Source: Bacilli bacterium (GTDB lineage Bacteria > Bacillota_I > Bacilli_A > RFN20 > CAG-631). Taken from it: a DNA stretch of 64,000 nt. The stretch is from assembly GCA_900754115.1 (NCBI GenBank), contig CAAEBM010000052.1:43608-107607 (forward strand), given 5' to 3'. The number at the start of each line of letters is the position of its first letter. The stretch's first letter is position 1. The notes beneath the pieces are model-generated. The model made no database searches, was not told where the DNA came from, and worked only from the letters and a program-made list of their open reading frames with translations. Positions 18,183 through 26,879 of the stretch are shown piece by piece. The position numbers and the translations under genes are program-made.

Positions 18183-20048
18183 CTATCGTTTTTCAATGGC
18201 ATTAAATCTACATGAAGATTGACACATGCCACATTTAATACATTTACTTTGGTCAATTTCATAAACCGTTTTGCCCACTTCCCCTTTAATACAAGAAACA
18301 GGACAATTCCGCGCACATAAACTACATTTTTTACATTTTTCAGGAACAATGTAGTATTGCATTAATTTTTTGCACACTTTTGCAGGACATTTTTTATCGA
18401 CAACGTGAGCAATATATTCATCTTTAAAATGAGTTAGTGTAGAAATAATTGGATTTGCTGCTGTTTGACCAAGTCCACATAAAGAACCCGTTTTTACCGC
18501 TTGTCCTAATTCTTCTAACGCTTCTATATCTTGTAACGTTCCTTTTCCTTCAGTAATTCTTGTCAATATTTCTAACATTCTTTTCGTTCCAATACGACAA
18601 GGAGAACATTTTCCACAAGATTCATCACAAATAAATTCCATATAGAATTTAGCGACATCCACCATACAATTATCTTCATCCATGACAATCGCACCACCTG
18701 AACCCATCATTGAGCCTAGTGCTACTAAATTGTCAAAGTCAATGGGTGTATCTAAATATTTTTCAGTTAAACATCCTCCTGAAGGGCCTCCTGTTTGAAT
18801 GGCTTTAAATTTTTTGCCATTTGGAATTCCTCCACCGATGTCATATATTAATTCCCGTAAGGTCGTTCCCATAGGAATTTCGACTAAACCGACATTATTG
18901 ATTTTGCCACCAAGTGCAAAAACTTTCGTTCCTTTTGACTTTTCTGTTCCAAATTTAGTAAAAGCAGCGGTTCCTTCTCTTAAAATATAAGGAACTGTTG
19001 CTAATGTTTCAACATTGTTAATAATGGTTGGCTTATCCCATAATCCTTTTACAGCAGGAAAGGGTGGACGTGGACGAGGCATTCCTCTTTTTCCTTCAAT
19101 AGAATTTAATAAAGCCGTTTCCTCACCGCAGACAAACGCGCCCGCACCTAAACGAATGTGAACTCTAAAACTAAAATCAGTATTTAAAATGTGATCGCCT
19201 AAAAGTCCCAATTCTTCTGCTTGTTGAATAGCAATTCTTAAGCGTTTTACCGCAACAGGATACTCAGCCCGAACATAAAAATAACCATTTTTAGCGCCAA
19301 TCGCATATCCTGCAATCATCATTCCTTCAATTACAGCTAAAGGATTTCCTTCTAAAATGGAACGATCCATAAAGGCTCCAGGGTCCCCTTCATCACCATT
19401 ACAAACGACATATTTTTCATCATTTTCTTGATCATAAGCGAATTTCCATTTTAATCCTGTTGGAAATCCACCGCCTCCACGACCCCGTAAACCAGAATCT
19501 AATACTTGTTGAATGACCGCAAAACGATCCATTTTTAAAGCATTGGATAATCCTTGAAAAGCACCATATCCTAAAGCTTCTTCTATATTTTCAGGATTAA
19601 TTGTGCCACAACCATGTAAAGCAATTCTTTTCTGTTTTTTATAAAAATTGATGTCATCTTGTTTAGCAACTTTTTCTTTTGTCACTGGATCCACATATAA
19701 AAGACGTTCTACAATTTCATGATTGACAATGTCTTTGTCCACGATTTCAGCGACATCGCTTTCCTTTACTAAACGATACAAAGTATCTTCAGGATAAATT
19801 TTAACAAATGGTCCTTGAGAACAAAAACCAAAGCAACCTGCAATATTGACACTGACATCTTCTTCTAAATTTCTTTCCTTTAAAATCGCTTTAAATTTTT
19901 CAGCAATTTCAGCAGAATTAGAAGATAGACATCCTGTTCCACCACATAAAATAATCGCTCTTTTTCCTTCGGCACCAGCAAATTTTTTGTCTAAACAACT
20001 TTTACAACTTTGAATTTTAGCTACTAATTCTTCTTGCGTTTTAATCAT
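18183..20048 (-). CDS. hydB: hydrogenase NADH-binding flavoprotein subunit (HydB / HndC, NuoF-like)
   Basis: 621 residues. N-terminal thioredoxin-like [2Fe-2S] domain (Cys35, 40, 72, 76); NuoF core with the nucleotide/FMN loops G-R-G-G-G-G-F-P-T-G (189-198) and C-N-G-D-E-G-D-P-G-A (216-225); an SLBB region; the [4Fe-4S] motif S-C-G-K-C-S-P-C-R; and a C-terminal two-cluster ferredoxin (C-x2-C-x2-C-x3-C twice). It passes electrons between NAD(H) and the iron-sulfur chain. Two bases separate it from hydC, 12 from hydA. Confidence 0.97.
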   Translation of the reverse strand: MIKTQEELVAKIQSCKSCLDKKFAGAEGKRAIILCGGTGCLSSNSAEIAEKFKAILKERNLEEDVSVNIAGCFGFCSQGPFVKIYPEDTLYRLVKESDVAEIVDKDIVNHEIVERLLYVDPVTKEKVAKQDDINFYKKQKRIALHGCGTINPENIEEALGYGAFQGLSNALKMDRFAVIQQVLDSGLRGRGGGGFPTGLKWKFAYDQENDEKYVVCNGDEGDPGAFMDRSILEGNPLAVIEGMMIAGYAIGAKNGYFYVRAEYPVAVKRLRIAIQQAEELGLLGDHILNTDFSFRVHIRLGAGAFVCGEETALLNSIEGKRGMPRPRPPFPAVKGLWDKPTIINNVETLATVPYILREGTAAFTKFGTEKSKGTKVFALGGKINNVGLVEIPMGTTLRELIYDIGGGIPNGKKFKAIQTGGPSGGCLTEKYLDTPIDFDNLVALGSMMGSGGAIVMDEDNCMVDVAKFYMEFICDESCGKCSPCRIGTKRMLEILTRITEGKGTLQDIEALEELGQAVKTGSLCGLGQTAANPIISTLTHFKDEYIAHVVDKKCPAKVCKKLMQYYIVPEKCKKCSLCARNCPVSCIKGEVGKTVYEIDQSKCIKCGMCQSSCRFNAIEKR

Positions 20049-20050
20049 GT

Positions 20051-20539
20051 TTATTCTACTCCTTCACTTGTCCGATATGAATTGATAATCTTGGGAACTT
20101 CTTGAACTGTTAATTTGGGATAAACTTTTCCATTAATGGTCACTGCAGGAGCAATTCCACACGCTCCAATACAGCGTAATGCATCAATTGTAAACAATCC
20201 ATCTTCTGTGGTTTCTCCTGGTTGAACATTTAAAAGTTCACAGAACTTATCACATACTTGTTGTGCCCCTTTGACATAACAAGCGGTTCCTAAACAAACT
20301 CCAATAACATATTTTCCTTTTGGTTTTAATGAAAAAAAGGAATAGAATGTGATTACACCATATATTTCTGCTACAGGAATTCCTGTCGCTTCTGATATTA
20401 TTTCTTGTACTTCTAATGGAATATATCCATATTTACTTTGTACATCACTTAAAATCATCATTAGTGGTGTTTTTTCATTCGCATATTTTTCTATGATTTG
20501 TAATATCTCTTTTTTGGCTTCTGCCTGAATTAAACCCAT
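20051..20539 (-). CDS. hydC: hydrogenase small subunit, NuoE-like thioredoxin-fold ferredoxin (HydC / HndA)
   Basis: 162 residues, full length for NuoE-like subunits. An N-terminal helical bundle precedes a [2Fe-2S] site made by Cys82, Cys87, Cys123 and Cys127 (C-L-G-T-A-C and C-I-G-A-C). First gene of the hydC-hydB-hydA operon; SD GAGGAGG precedes the ATG. Confidence 0.96.
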   Translation of the reverse strand: MGLIQAEAKKEILQIIEKYANEKTPLMMILSDVQSKYGYIPLEVQEIISEATGIPVAEIYGVITFYSFFSLKPKGKYVIGVCLGTACYVKGAQQVCDKFCELLNVQPGETTEDGLFTIDALRCIGACGIAPAVTINGKVYPKLTVQEVPKIINSYRTSEGVE

Positions 20540-20566
20540 TGCGAAATCCTCCTCAACATACGATTA

Positions 20567-20575
20567 ATTATATCA
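20567..20575 (-). promoter_or_regulatory. extended -10 promoter of the hydrogenase operon
   Basis: Minus strand TGATATAAT, with TATAAT at 20567-20572. The -35 position (about 20590-20595, TTCCAA) is weak and falls inside the terminator hairpin of the upstream queT gene. Confidence 0.6.
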
Positions 20576-20599
20576 AAAAAGTATCCCCGTTGGAATACT
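20575..20599 (-). terminator. terminator of queT, embedded in the hydrogenase promoter
   Basis: Minus strand stem AGTATTCC / GGGATACT (20592-20599 with 20580-20587) with loop AACG, followed by six Ts. It lies only ~3 bp upstream of the -10 of the next operon. Confidence 0.75.
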
Positions 20600-20649
20600 A
20601 ATTGATGAATTTTTATCGATTTTTTTTGGAAAAAACAACCAGTTCTGTT

Positions 20650-21126
20650 TCATTGTAAAAGATATCTTTGGAGAGTTTGATTTTTTAATGCGATTTTCCA
20701 TAAAATATAGCCACAAATGAGAATGATACATTCACTGACAAAAACACTTCCCATGGCTAACCATAGTGGTTCATTGATAAAAAAATGTAATTCTAAGCCA
20801 ATGATAACTCCACAACTAACAGCGGCTAAAAACAAACTAAAATAACGATTTTTTACCCAATACAAAAGAAGACAGGCAAGTAGAGTTTGGGCTGTACCAA
20901 TCAACCAATCAAAAGGAAGTCCTGAAAAAATATTCACTAATAAACAGCCACCAACAATTCCAGGAATAAACTTTTTATTAAACATCGCTAAAACTACAAA
21001 AATTTCAGAAATCCGTATATTAATAATGCCATAATTTAATTGACCAAGTGGTAAAGAAAAGACATAATAAAGTGCCAAAATTAAGGCATTTAAAGTAATA
21101 CTTTGAATAATTTTATTTCTTTGCAT
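20650..21126 (-). CDS. queT: QueT-family queuosine-precursor transporter (ECF S component)
   Basis: 158 residues, very hydrophobic, about five transmembrane helices; the family-typical early segment (A-L-I-L-A-L-Y-Y-V) and I-N-I-R-I-S-E at about 35-41 are present. QueT proteins capture preQ1/preQ0-like precursors and use a shared ECF energising module; ecfA1-ecfA2-ecfT are in this window (31498-33989). The preQ1-I-like riboswitch directly upstream supports the substrate. I see no queuosine biosynthesis gene nearby, consistent with salvage. Confidence 0.85.
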   Translation of the reverse strand: MQRNKIIQSITLNALILALYYVFSLPLGQLNYGIINIRISEIFVVLAMFNKKFIPGIVGGCLLVNIFSGLPFDWLIGTAQTLLACLLLYWVKNRYFSLFLAAVSCGVIIGLELHFFINEPLWLAMGSVFVSECIILICGYILWKIALKNQTLQRYLLQ

Positions 21127-21138
21127 AAAAAAACCTCC

Positions 21139-21181
21139 ATTGATTTTTTATAGCAGGGTGCCAAGAAGGGTAAAACTGCTT
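21139..21181 (-). promoter_or_regulatory. preQ1-I-like riboswitch upstream of queT
   Basis: Minus-strand stem AGCAG (21176-21180) pairs with CTGCT (21152-21156). The 3' part CACCCTGCTATAAAAAATC is almost the same as the Bacillus preQ1-I core, with the A-rich tail running to the SD GGAGG. T-T-G-G in the loop can pair with T-C-A-A in the tail to make the pseudoknot. The loop is about 8 nt longer than in B. subtilis. The tail abuts the SD, so translational control is likely. Confidence 0.75.
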
Positions 21182-21187
21182 GCCATT

Positions 21188-21216
21188 ATTATATAAAAGG
21201 TCTTTTAAATTGTAAA
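21188..21216 (-). promoter_or_regulatory. promoter of queT
   Basis: Minus strand: -35 TTTACA (21211-21216), 17-bp spacer, -10 TATAAT (21188-21193). The start point would be just before the riboswitch stem. Confidence 0.75.
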
Positions 21217-21242
21217 GAAAAAACTTACCCACGTGGTAAGTT
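21215..21242 (-). terminator. terminator of the SGNH lipoprotein gene
   Basis: Stem AACTTACC/GGTAAGTT (21235-21242 with 21222-21229), loop about 5 nt, then TTTTTTC on the minus strand. It begins at the stop codon of the upstream gene and its T tract touches the queT -35. Confidence 0.85.
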
Positions 21243-22202
21243 TTAGCAAGAAATAATTCGTTCAAACATTTTTAAGTTTCCTTGCGAATTGGGATGTAGT
21301 CCATCATTGCTATACACGGAAACATTTTCAGCATTCCATAAATCGTAAAGAGGAATAAACTTAACTTCATTATAATAACATTGATTGCGTAAAGCTTTAT
21401 TAAAGTCTTGTACAATTGGTACTGAACGATACAATAACTCTAAAAAAATGATGCGTAAATTAGGATTGTGCTCTCTTAAAATTTTTACTGCATAATTAAT
21501 TGCACCCTTATAAGTAGGATTTTTATCATCATAATTGGTCAACATTTCTGCATCTCTTATTCCAACTGGTGTTGCTTCATCGATGTCATTTGTTCCATAT
21601 AAAATGAAAACGTAATCGGCCCATTCATGTTCTTGTTGATGATGATACATGTAGGTTACACCATTTTCTTTTCCTTGATAACGGGAACTATAAGCAATTG
21701 TCGTTCCACTTTTTGCAAAATTTTGATGTTCAAATTGATAATAATCTTTTAAATGGAGTACATATTCACCTTCCCATTGTTCATATTGGGTAATGGAATC
21801 TCCATAAAAGAGTACATTTTTTTGATATAACCGACCTTTATCCATACTAAAAGTATCTTTTAAAGCATTTTTTGCAAATACTTGAATCGTTATTCCTTGT
21901 CTTTTCCCTTGGTCATCAAATATTTGTAATTGAGCTTTCCCTTCTTTTTTACCGATAATTTCTTGTTGATTTTGAATTGAAAAAATAGAAGAATTGTTTG
22001 ATTTAAAAGTAATAGAGGACGTTGCAAACTCTTCTTTTAACATGACTTGAACATTATATACTTCTTCTATTTCAATATCAATTTTATCGACAGTTAAAAA
22101 AGTTTCATTGGAAGTGATTTCTTCTACATCATTTTCTTTTTTACAACCCGAAATAACCATACAACATAAAAAAATAAACATGAATAAGCATTTTTTTCTC
22201 AT
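21243..22202 (-). CDS. SGNH/GDSL-family hydrolase lipoprotein with a Big-2-like domain
   Basis: 319 residues from ATG 22202, chosen because AGAGG lies 8 nt upstream. Lipoprotein signal with V-I-S-G-C, lipidated Cys20. Residues about 35-110 resemble a bacterial Ig-like (Big-2) domain. The SGNH domain has block I F-Y-G-D-S-I-T-Q (Ser136), a Gly in S-G-T (166), block III Y-G-T-N-D (Asn205) and block V D-G-L-H-P-N (Asp300, His303), so the catalytic set is complete. It is an extracellular membrane-anchored esterase or deacetylase; substrate, possibly a cell-surface glycan or lipid, is unknown. Monocistronic: promoter upstream, terminator downstream. Confidence 0.85.
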   Translation of the reverse strand: MRKKCLFMFIFLCCMVISGCKKENDVEEITSNETFLTVDKIDIEIEEVYNVQVMLKEEFATSSITFKSNNSSIFSIQNQQEIIGKKEGKAQLQIFDDQGKRQGITIQVFAKNALKDTFSMDKGRLYQKNVLFYGDSITQYEQWEGEYVLHLKDYYQFEHQNFAKSGTTIAYSSRYQGKENGVTYMYHHQQEHEWADYVFILYGTNDIDEATPVGIRDAEMLTNYDDKNPTYKGAINYAVKILREHNPNLRIIFLELLYRSVPIVQDFNKALRNQCYYNEVKFIPLYDLWNAENVSVYSNDGLHPNSQGNLKMFERIISC

Positions 22203-22237
22203 CATTGGCACCTCTTATAAAAAGACTCTCTAAAAAT

Positions 22238-22266
22238 ATTATACTTTTTAAGATTAAGAAAGTAAA
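22238..22266 (-). promoter_or_regulatory. promoter of the SGNH lipoprotein gene
   Basis: Minus strand: -35 TTTACT (22261-22266), 17-bp spacer, -10 TATAAT (22238-22243), directly after the pyk terminator. Confidence 0.65.
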
Positions 22267-22290
22267 GAAAAACACTTTCCAAAGAAAGTG
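22266..22290 (-). terminator. terminator of pyk
   Basis: Stem CACTTTC/GAAAGTG (22284-22290 with 22273-22279) and a T run on the minus strand, beginning at the pyk stop codon. Confidence 0.85.
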
Positions 22291-23709
22291 CTATTCTACT
22301 TCGATAATACGAATGGTGTTGGTAGAACCATGTTTTTGTCCCATTCCAGAAGTTAAAATTAAGGTTGTCCCTTTTTCAAATCCAAAATGCATGGCAATTC
22401 TTTGAGCTTCTTCATCCCATTTGACTACATCGTTTTCATACTTTGCAATAATTGGATAGACTCCCCAATAATAACACATTTTTTGACAAGTTTGTGGATT
22501 ATCCGAACAAGCAATAATTGGTACATTGGGACGGAATTTACGAATTCTTTTGGCTGTTCCACCTGTTTCAGTAAACGCAAAAACAGCGGATACATTTTCT
22601 AAAGTTAAACAACATTCAGTCACGCTAATTCCAATCGCATCGTTTTTAGTGCGTTGACTAGATTTTACTGATCGATATAAATCACTGCGATAGTCTAAAA
22701 CATCTTCCACAGATAAAGCAATTTTATCCATCATTTCAACGCTTTCTACAGGATATTTTCCTACAGCCGATTCTCCACTTAACATAACTGCATCGGTACC
22801 ATCAAAAATGGCATTCGCCACATCGTTTACTTCTGCACGTGTAGGACGTGGTGAAGTAATCATGGATTCTAACATATGCGTTGCCGTGATGACTACTTTT
22901 CCCATTTGATTTGCCAATTTAATCATTTCTTTTTGATATAATGGCACTTTTTCAGGAAGAACTTCTACTCCTAAATCTCCACGAGCCACCATAATTCCAT
23001 CTGCAACACTTAAAATATCTTTTAAATGGTCCATTCCTTCTTGGCTTTCAATTTTAGCAATCAAAGCAATATCGGGTTTGCCAAACTTTTGTAAAAGTTC
23101 TTTTACTGCTAAAATATCTTCTTTTTTCCGTACAAAAGATAAAGCCAACGTATCCACATCTTGTTTACATGCAAATTCAATATCTTTGTAATCTTGCTTG
23201 GAAATAAAAGGCATACTTAAGGTTACACCAGGAACATTAATTCCTTTACGGTCTTTAATGATGGCTGGATTTTGAAATTCACAGTAAATTTTATTTTCAT
23301 CACATTCTAAAACTTTTAAAATGAATTTTCCATCGTCAATTAAAATCGTATTTCCAACTTTTATATCAACAAATAATTCTGGGCAGCAAACTTGGAATTG
23401 TTTTTGATTTCCAAGACAAGCTTCTTTAACTAAATAAACTCTGTCTCCTTGTTTATATTGTTGCATCCCATTTTCAAAATATCCACAACGGATTTCAGGA
23501 CCTTTTGTATCAATCATTACTCCGACAAAAGCATTTAATTCATTTGCCACTTGACGAATGCGGTTAATTTTCATCTCATATTCTTCATAATTCCCATGGG
23601 AACAATTAATTCTTGCCACATTCATTCCCGCTTGAATCATCTTTTTTAACATTTCGCAACTTTCTGTAGCTGGTCCAATCGTACAGACAATTTTTGTTTT
23701 CCGTCTCAT
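22291..23709 (-). CDS. pyk: pyruvate kinase
   Basis: 472 residues, the short form without the extra C-terminal PEP-utilising domain of B. subtilis Pyk. Starts R-K-T-K-I-V-C-T-I-G-P-A; the signature I-A-K-I-E-S-Q-E-G and the M-V-A-R-G-D-L-G-V-E metal/substrate loop are present, as is the T-H-M-L-E-S-M loop. It makes pyruvate and ATP from PEP. Downstream of tpiA behind a weak hairpin. Confidence 0.98.
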   Translation of the reverse strand: MRRKTKIVCTIGPATESCEMLKKMIQAGMNVARINCSHGNYEEYEMKINRIRQVANELNAFVGVMIDTKGPEIRCGYFENGMQQYKQGDRVYLVKEACLGNQKQFQVCCPELFVDIKVGNTILIDDGKFILKVLECDENKIYCEFQNPAIIKDRKGINVPGVTLSMPFISKQDYKDIEFACKQDVDTLALSFVRKKEDILAVKELLQKFGKPDIALIAKIESQEGMDHLKDILSVADGIMVARGDLGVEVLPEKVPLYQKEMIKLANQMGKVVITATHMLESMITSPRPTRAEVNDVANAIFDGTDAVMLSGESAVGKYPVESVEMMDKIALSVEDVLDYRSDLYRSVKSSQRTKNDAIGISVTECCLTLENVSAVFAFTETGGTAKRIRKFRPNVPIIACSDNPQTCQKMCYYWGVYPIIAKYENDVVKWDEEAQRIAMHFGFEKGTTLILTSGMGQKHGSTNTIRIIEVE

Positions 23710-23721
23710 CTTATTCCTCCT

Positions 23722-23753
23722 GCAACTAAAAGGTCAATTAAAGAATTGACCTT
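23722..23753 (-). terminator. intergenic hairpin between tpiA and pyk (possible attenuator)
   Basis: Perfect 10-bp stem AAGGTCAATT/AATTGACCTT (23744-23753 with 23730-23739), loop CTTT, followed by only TTAG rather than a long T run. Could be a partial terminator or an mRNA-stabilising hairpin. Confidence 0.55.
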
Positions 23754-23758
23754 GTTTT

Positions 23759-24514
23759 TTAATATAAGTTTTGAATTAATTCTATAAATGAGTCACTTTT
23801 TAAAGAAGCTCCACCAACTAATGCACCATCAATATCTTCTTGAGCTAAATATTCTTGAATATTTTCTGGTTTAACTGAACCGCCGTATTGAATGATAACT
23901 TCATTTGCTACTTCTTCTGAATACAATTCTTTAAGAGTTTGCCGAATAAAATGACAAACATCTTGAGCAATTTCACTGCTTGCATTTTTACCAGTTCCAA
24001 TTGACCAAACTGGTTCATAAGCAATAATCATATTTTTTGCTTTTGTAGCTGGAATTTTATTCAATCCTTCAACTAATTGTTGTTTAACTACTTCTTTTGT
24101 TTGATTATTTTCATATTGCTCTAATGTTTCCCCTACACAATAAATAGGAAACATATCATTACTAAATAAAGCTAGCATTTTTGCATTGCAAGAAGCATTG
24201 GTTTCATGATAATATTGACGTCTTTCTGAATGGCCAATAATACAATAATTAATGGCAATTTCTTTTAACATTTCAATACTTACTTCACCCGTATAAGCTC
24301 CTGATGGATGTTCATTCACATTTTGAGCACAAATTAATAAAGGAGAACGTTTAGCTACCGCTGTGGCTAAACATAAATAAGAAGGAGCAATACCAACTAC
24401 AATGTCTTTTGTATTCGCAATAGCGACTTCTTCTTTTACTTGGTCGATGAATCGAAAAGCATCTCGATTTAATAAATTCATCTTCCAGTTTCCGATAATT
24501 ACTTTTTTTCTCAT
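23759..24514 (-). CDS. tpiA: triosephosphate isomerase
   Basis: 251 residues from ATG 24514, placed 6 nt after AGGTG; an in-frame GTG at 24523 directly abuts the pgk stop and overlaps this SD. Catalytic motifs: G-N-W-K-M-N (Lys), C-I-I-G-H-S-E-R-R (His), A-Y-E-P-V-W-S-I-G-T-G (Glu) and the phosphate loop G-G-S-V. Interconverts DHAP and glyceraldehyde 3-phosphate. Nine bases after pgk, surely cotranscribed. Confidence 0.98.
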   Translation of the reverse strand: MRKKVIIGNWKMNLLNRDAFRFIDQVKEEVAIANTKDIVVGIAPSYLCLATAVAKRSPLLICAQNVNEHPSGAYTGEVSIEMLKEIAINYCIIGHSERRQYYHETNASCNAKMLALFSNDMFPIYCVGETLEQYENNQTKEVVKQQLVEGLNKIPATKAKNMIIAYEPVWSIGTGKNASSEIAQDVCHFIRQTLKELYSEEVANEVIIQYGGSVKPENIQEYLAQEDIDGALVGGASLKSDSFIELIQNLY

Positions 24515-24523
24515 GGATTTCAC

Positions 24524-25738
24524 CTATTTATCTGCAATGACATCAATTCCAGGTAAATGGCCATCTTTTTCGATTAATTCTAAAGATGCTCCTCCACCCG
24601 TTGATACATGAGAGAATTGATCTTTATAACCAAATTCTGCGGCTGCAGCTGCACTATCGCCACCACCAATAACTGTAAAGGCATCTTTCAATTCAGCTAA
24701 TGTTTTGCAAATTGAAATCGTTCCGTTTGCAAACAAAGGATTTTCAAAAACACCCATTGGACCATTCCAAAAGACAATTTTTGCATCTTGTAAAACTTGC
24801 TTATACAATTCACAGGTTTTCGGTCCAATATCTAATCTTTCATAATTTTCTTTAATTTCTAAACCATTTGTCACTAAAACATCGGTAGGATTAGCAAAAT
24901 CATCAGCAATGACATGGTCAATTGGTAAAACAATTTTGTCTTTTCCTTCTTTTAAACATTTTCTAGCAAAGTCTAATTGATCGGCTTCATAACGAGAAGT
25001 TCCAACATCATATCCCATTGCTTTTAAGAAAGTACAAGTAATGGCACCACCAATAATGACTTTATCAGCTTTTTCTAATAGTTTTTCAACAACTAGGATT
25101 TTATCAGAAACTTTTGCACCACCTAAAATCGCAACATAAGGGTGTTCATCTGCCCGAACGCATCTTCCAAGTCCTTCTACTTCTTTTTGCATTAAAAATC
25201 CTAAAGCTGTTTGTCTGCCTGTTTGATTTAAAATTTCTGGAATACCATAAGTAGAGCTATGAGCACGGTGAGCAGAACCAAAAGCATCCATGACAAAAAC
25301 GTCTGCTAAAGAAGCCCAATACTTCGATAATTCAGCATCGTTTTTGCTTTCTCCTTTTTCATAGCGCGTATTTTGCATTAACAAAACTTCGCCATCTTTT
25401 AAATTTGCAATGGCATCTTCTAATTCTTTTCCTTTTGTCATTGGAACATAAGTCACTTTTGTTTTTAAAAGTTCAGTCACGCGTGGATAAACAAATTTCA
25501 TATCGTTTTTAGCCATGTCTGCTTTTTTAGCTTCTTCATCTTTATGATTGATTTTTCCTAAATGAGAAAATAAAACGACTTTGGCTTTTGCATCAATTAA
25601 ATAATTAATCGTTGGTAATGCAGCGACAATACGATTGTCATCACTAATTTTTCCATCACGTAAAGGAACATTAAAATCAACACGTACAAAGACAACTTTT
25701 CCTTGAAGATTCGTTAAATCTTTAATAGTTTTTTTCAT
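24524..25738 (-). CDS. pgk: phosphoglycerate kinase
   Basis: 404 residues, usual length. N-terminal signature V-F-V-R-V-D-F-N-V-P and the C-terminal nucleotide loop G-G-G-D-S-A-A-A (mid 370s) are intact. Transfers the acyl phosphate of 1,3-bisphosphoglycerate to ADP. Lies between gap and tpiA, with a terminator-like hairpin upstream, so it may be expressed below gap. SD G-G-G-A-G-G precedes the ATG. Confidence 0.98.
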   Translation of the reverse strand: MKKTIKDLTNLQGKVVFVRVDFNVPLRDGKISDDNRIVAALPTINYLIDAKAKVVLFSHLGKINHKDEEAKKADMAKNDMKFVYPRVTELLKTKVTYVPMTKGKELEDAIANLKDGEVLLMQNTRYEKGESKNDAELSKYWASLADVFVMDAFGSAHRAHSSTYGIPEILNQTGRQTALGFLMQKEVEGLGRCVRADEHPYVAILGGAKVSDKILVVEKLLEKADKVIIGGAITCTFLKAMGYDVGTSRYEADQLDFARKCLKEGKDKIVLPIDHVIADDFANPTDVLVTNGLEIKENYERLDIGPKTCELYKQVLQDAKIVFWNGPMGVFENPLFANGTISICKTLAELKDAFTVIGGGDSAAAAAEFGYKDQFSHVSTGGGASLELIEKDGHLPGIDVIADK

Positions 25739-25756
25739 GAGTTTTTCCTCCCTATC

Positions 25757-25785
25757 ATAAATAAAGCACCCAAAAAGAGTGCTTT
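25757..25785 (-). terminator. hairpin terminator between gap and pgk
   Basis: Stem AAAGCAC/GTGCTTT (25779-25785 with 25763-25769) with T-rich flanks on both strands. On the minus strand TATTTATG follows, so termination is probably partial, giving more gap than pgk mRNA. Confidence 0.65.
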
Positions 25786-25803
25786 TTTGTTTTTTTTATT
25801 AAC

Positions 25804-26832
25804 TTACTTTTGTGCAAATTCTTTTGCTAAACGTACAAATTGGCAAGTGTAAGAATTTTCATTGTCATACCAAGCGACAACTTGAACTTGATATAATCCT
25901 TCACTAATTTTAGTTACCATTGTTTGTGTAGCATCAAATAAGGAACCATAAGTAATACCGATGACATCAGATGAAACTAATGGTTCTTCTGTATATCCAA
26001 AAGATGGACTAGATTGAGCTTTCATTGCAGCATTAATGCCTTCAACTGTTAAATCTTGCGCTTTAACAACTGCTACCAAAATCGTAGTTGAACCAGTAGG
26101 AACTGGAACGCGTTGTGCTGATCCGATTAATTTTTTATTTAATTCTGGAATAACTAAACCAATTGCTTTTGCTGCGCCAGTAGAATTAGGAACAATATTT
26201 ACAGCTGCAGCACGAGCTCTTCTTAAATCTCCTTTACGATGTGGTCCATCAAGAACCATTTGGTCACCAGTATAGGCATGAACTGTTGTCATGATTCCAG
26301 ATTGAATTGGTGCATAATCATTTAATGCTTTTGCCATTGGAGCTAAACAGTTTGTTGTACAAGAAGCTGCAGAAATAATTTGATCTTCAGCAGTCAAAGT
26401 ATTGTCGTTTACTCCATAAACGATTGTTTTTAAATCATTTCCTGCAGGAGCTGAAATAATAACTTTTTTCGCTCCAGCATGAATGTGAGCCATGGATTTT
26501 TCTTTTGAACAATAAAATCCTGTACATTCTAAAACAACATCGACATCTAATGCTTTCCAAGGACAATTTGCAGCATCTTTTTCGGCATAAATACGAATTT
26601 TTTTGCCATCAACTGCAATCCAACCTTCTGCAGCACCATCTTCAGAACAAGTAACCTTATCTGCTAAAGCATATCTACCTTGTGCAGAATCATATTTTAA
26701 TAAATGAGCCAACATTTTTGGGCTTGTTAAATCATTAATCGCTACAACTTCATAGCCTTCTGCGCTAAACATTTGTCTAAATGCTAAACGACCGATTCTT
26801 CCGAATCCATTAATTGCAATTTTTACACTCAT
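25804..26832 (-). CDS. gap: glyceraldehyde-3-phosphate dehydrogenase, NAD-dependent type
   Basis: 342 residues. N-terminal Rossmann motif N-G-F-G-R-I-G; Asp34 after the second strand favours NAD over NADP. Catalytic S-C-T-T-N-C has Cys158. It produces 1,3-bisphosphoglycerate and NADH; with hydrogenase in this genome that NADH can be disposed of as H2. First gene of gap-pgk-tpiA-pyk. Its promoter has a consensus -35 and is bracketed by a direct repeat. No cggR repressor is upstream. Confidence 0.98.
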   Translation of the reverse strand: MSVKIAINGFGRIGRLAFRQMFSAEGYEVVAINDLTSPKMLAHLLKYDSAQGRYALADKVTCSEDGAAEGWIAVDGKKIRIYAEKDAANCPWKALDVDVVLECTGFYCSKEKSMAHIHAGAKKVIISAPAGNDLKTIVYGVNDNTLTAEDQIISAASCTTNCLAPMAKALNDYAPIQSGIMTTVHAYTGDQMVLDGPHRKGDLRRARAAAVNIVPNSTGAAKAIGLVIPELNKKLIGSAQRVPVPTGSTTILVAVVKAQDLTVEGINAAMKAQSSPSFGYTEEPLVSSDVIGITYGSLFDATQTMVTKISEGLYQVQVVAWYDNENSYTCQFVRLAKEFAQK

Positions 26833-26879
26833 ACGAAAAATCTCCTTTCCATCATTTCTTTTATTATTCGTACATATTA

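Noticed and set aside
20560..20600. Rex-type redox operator before the hydrogenase operon
   Set aside because: No TTGTGAAA-type half-sites are present; the dyad there is explained as a terminator.
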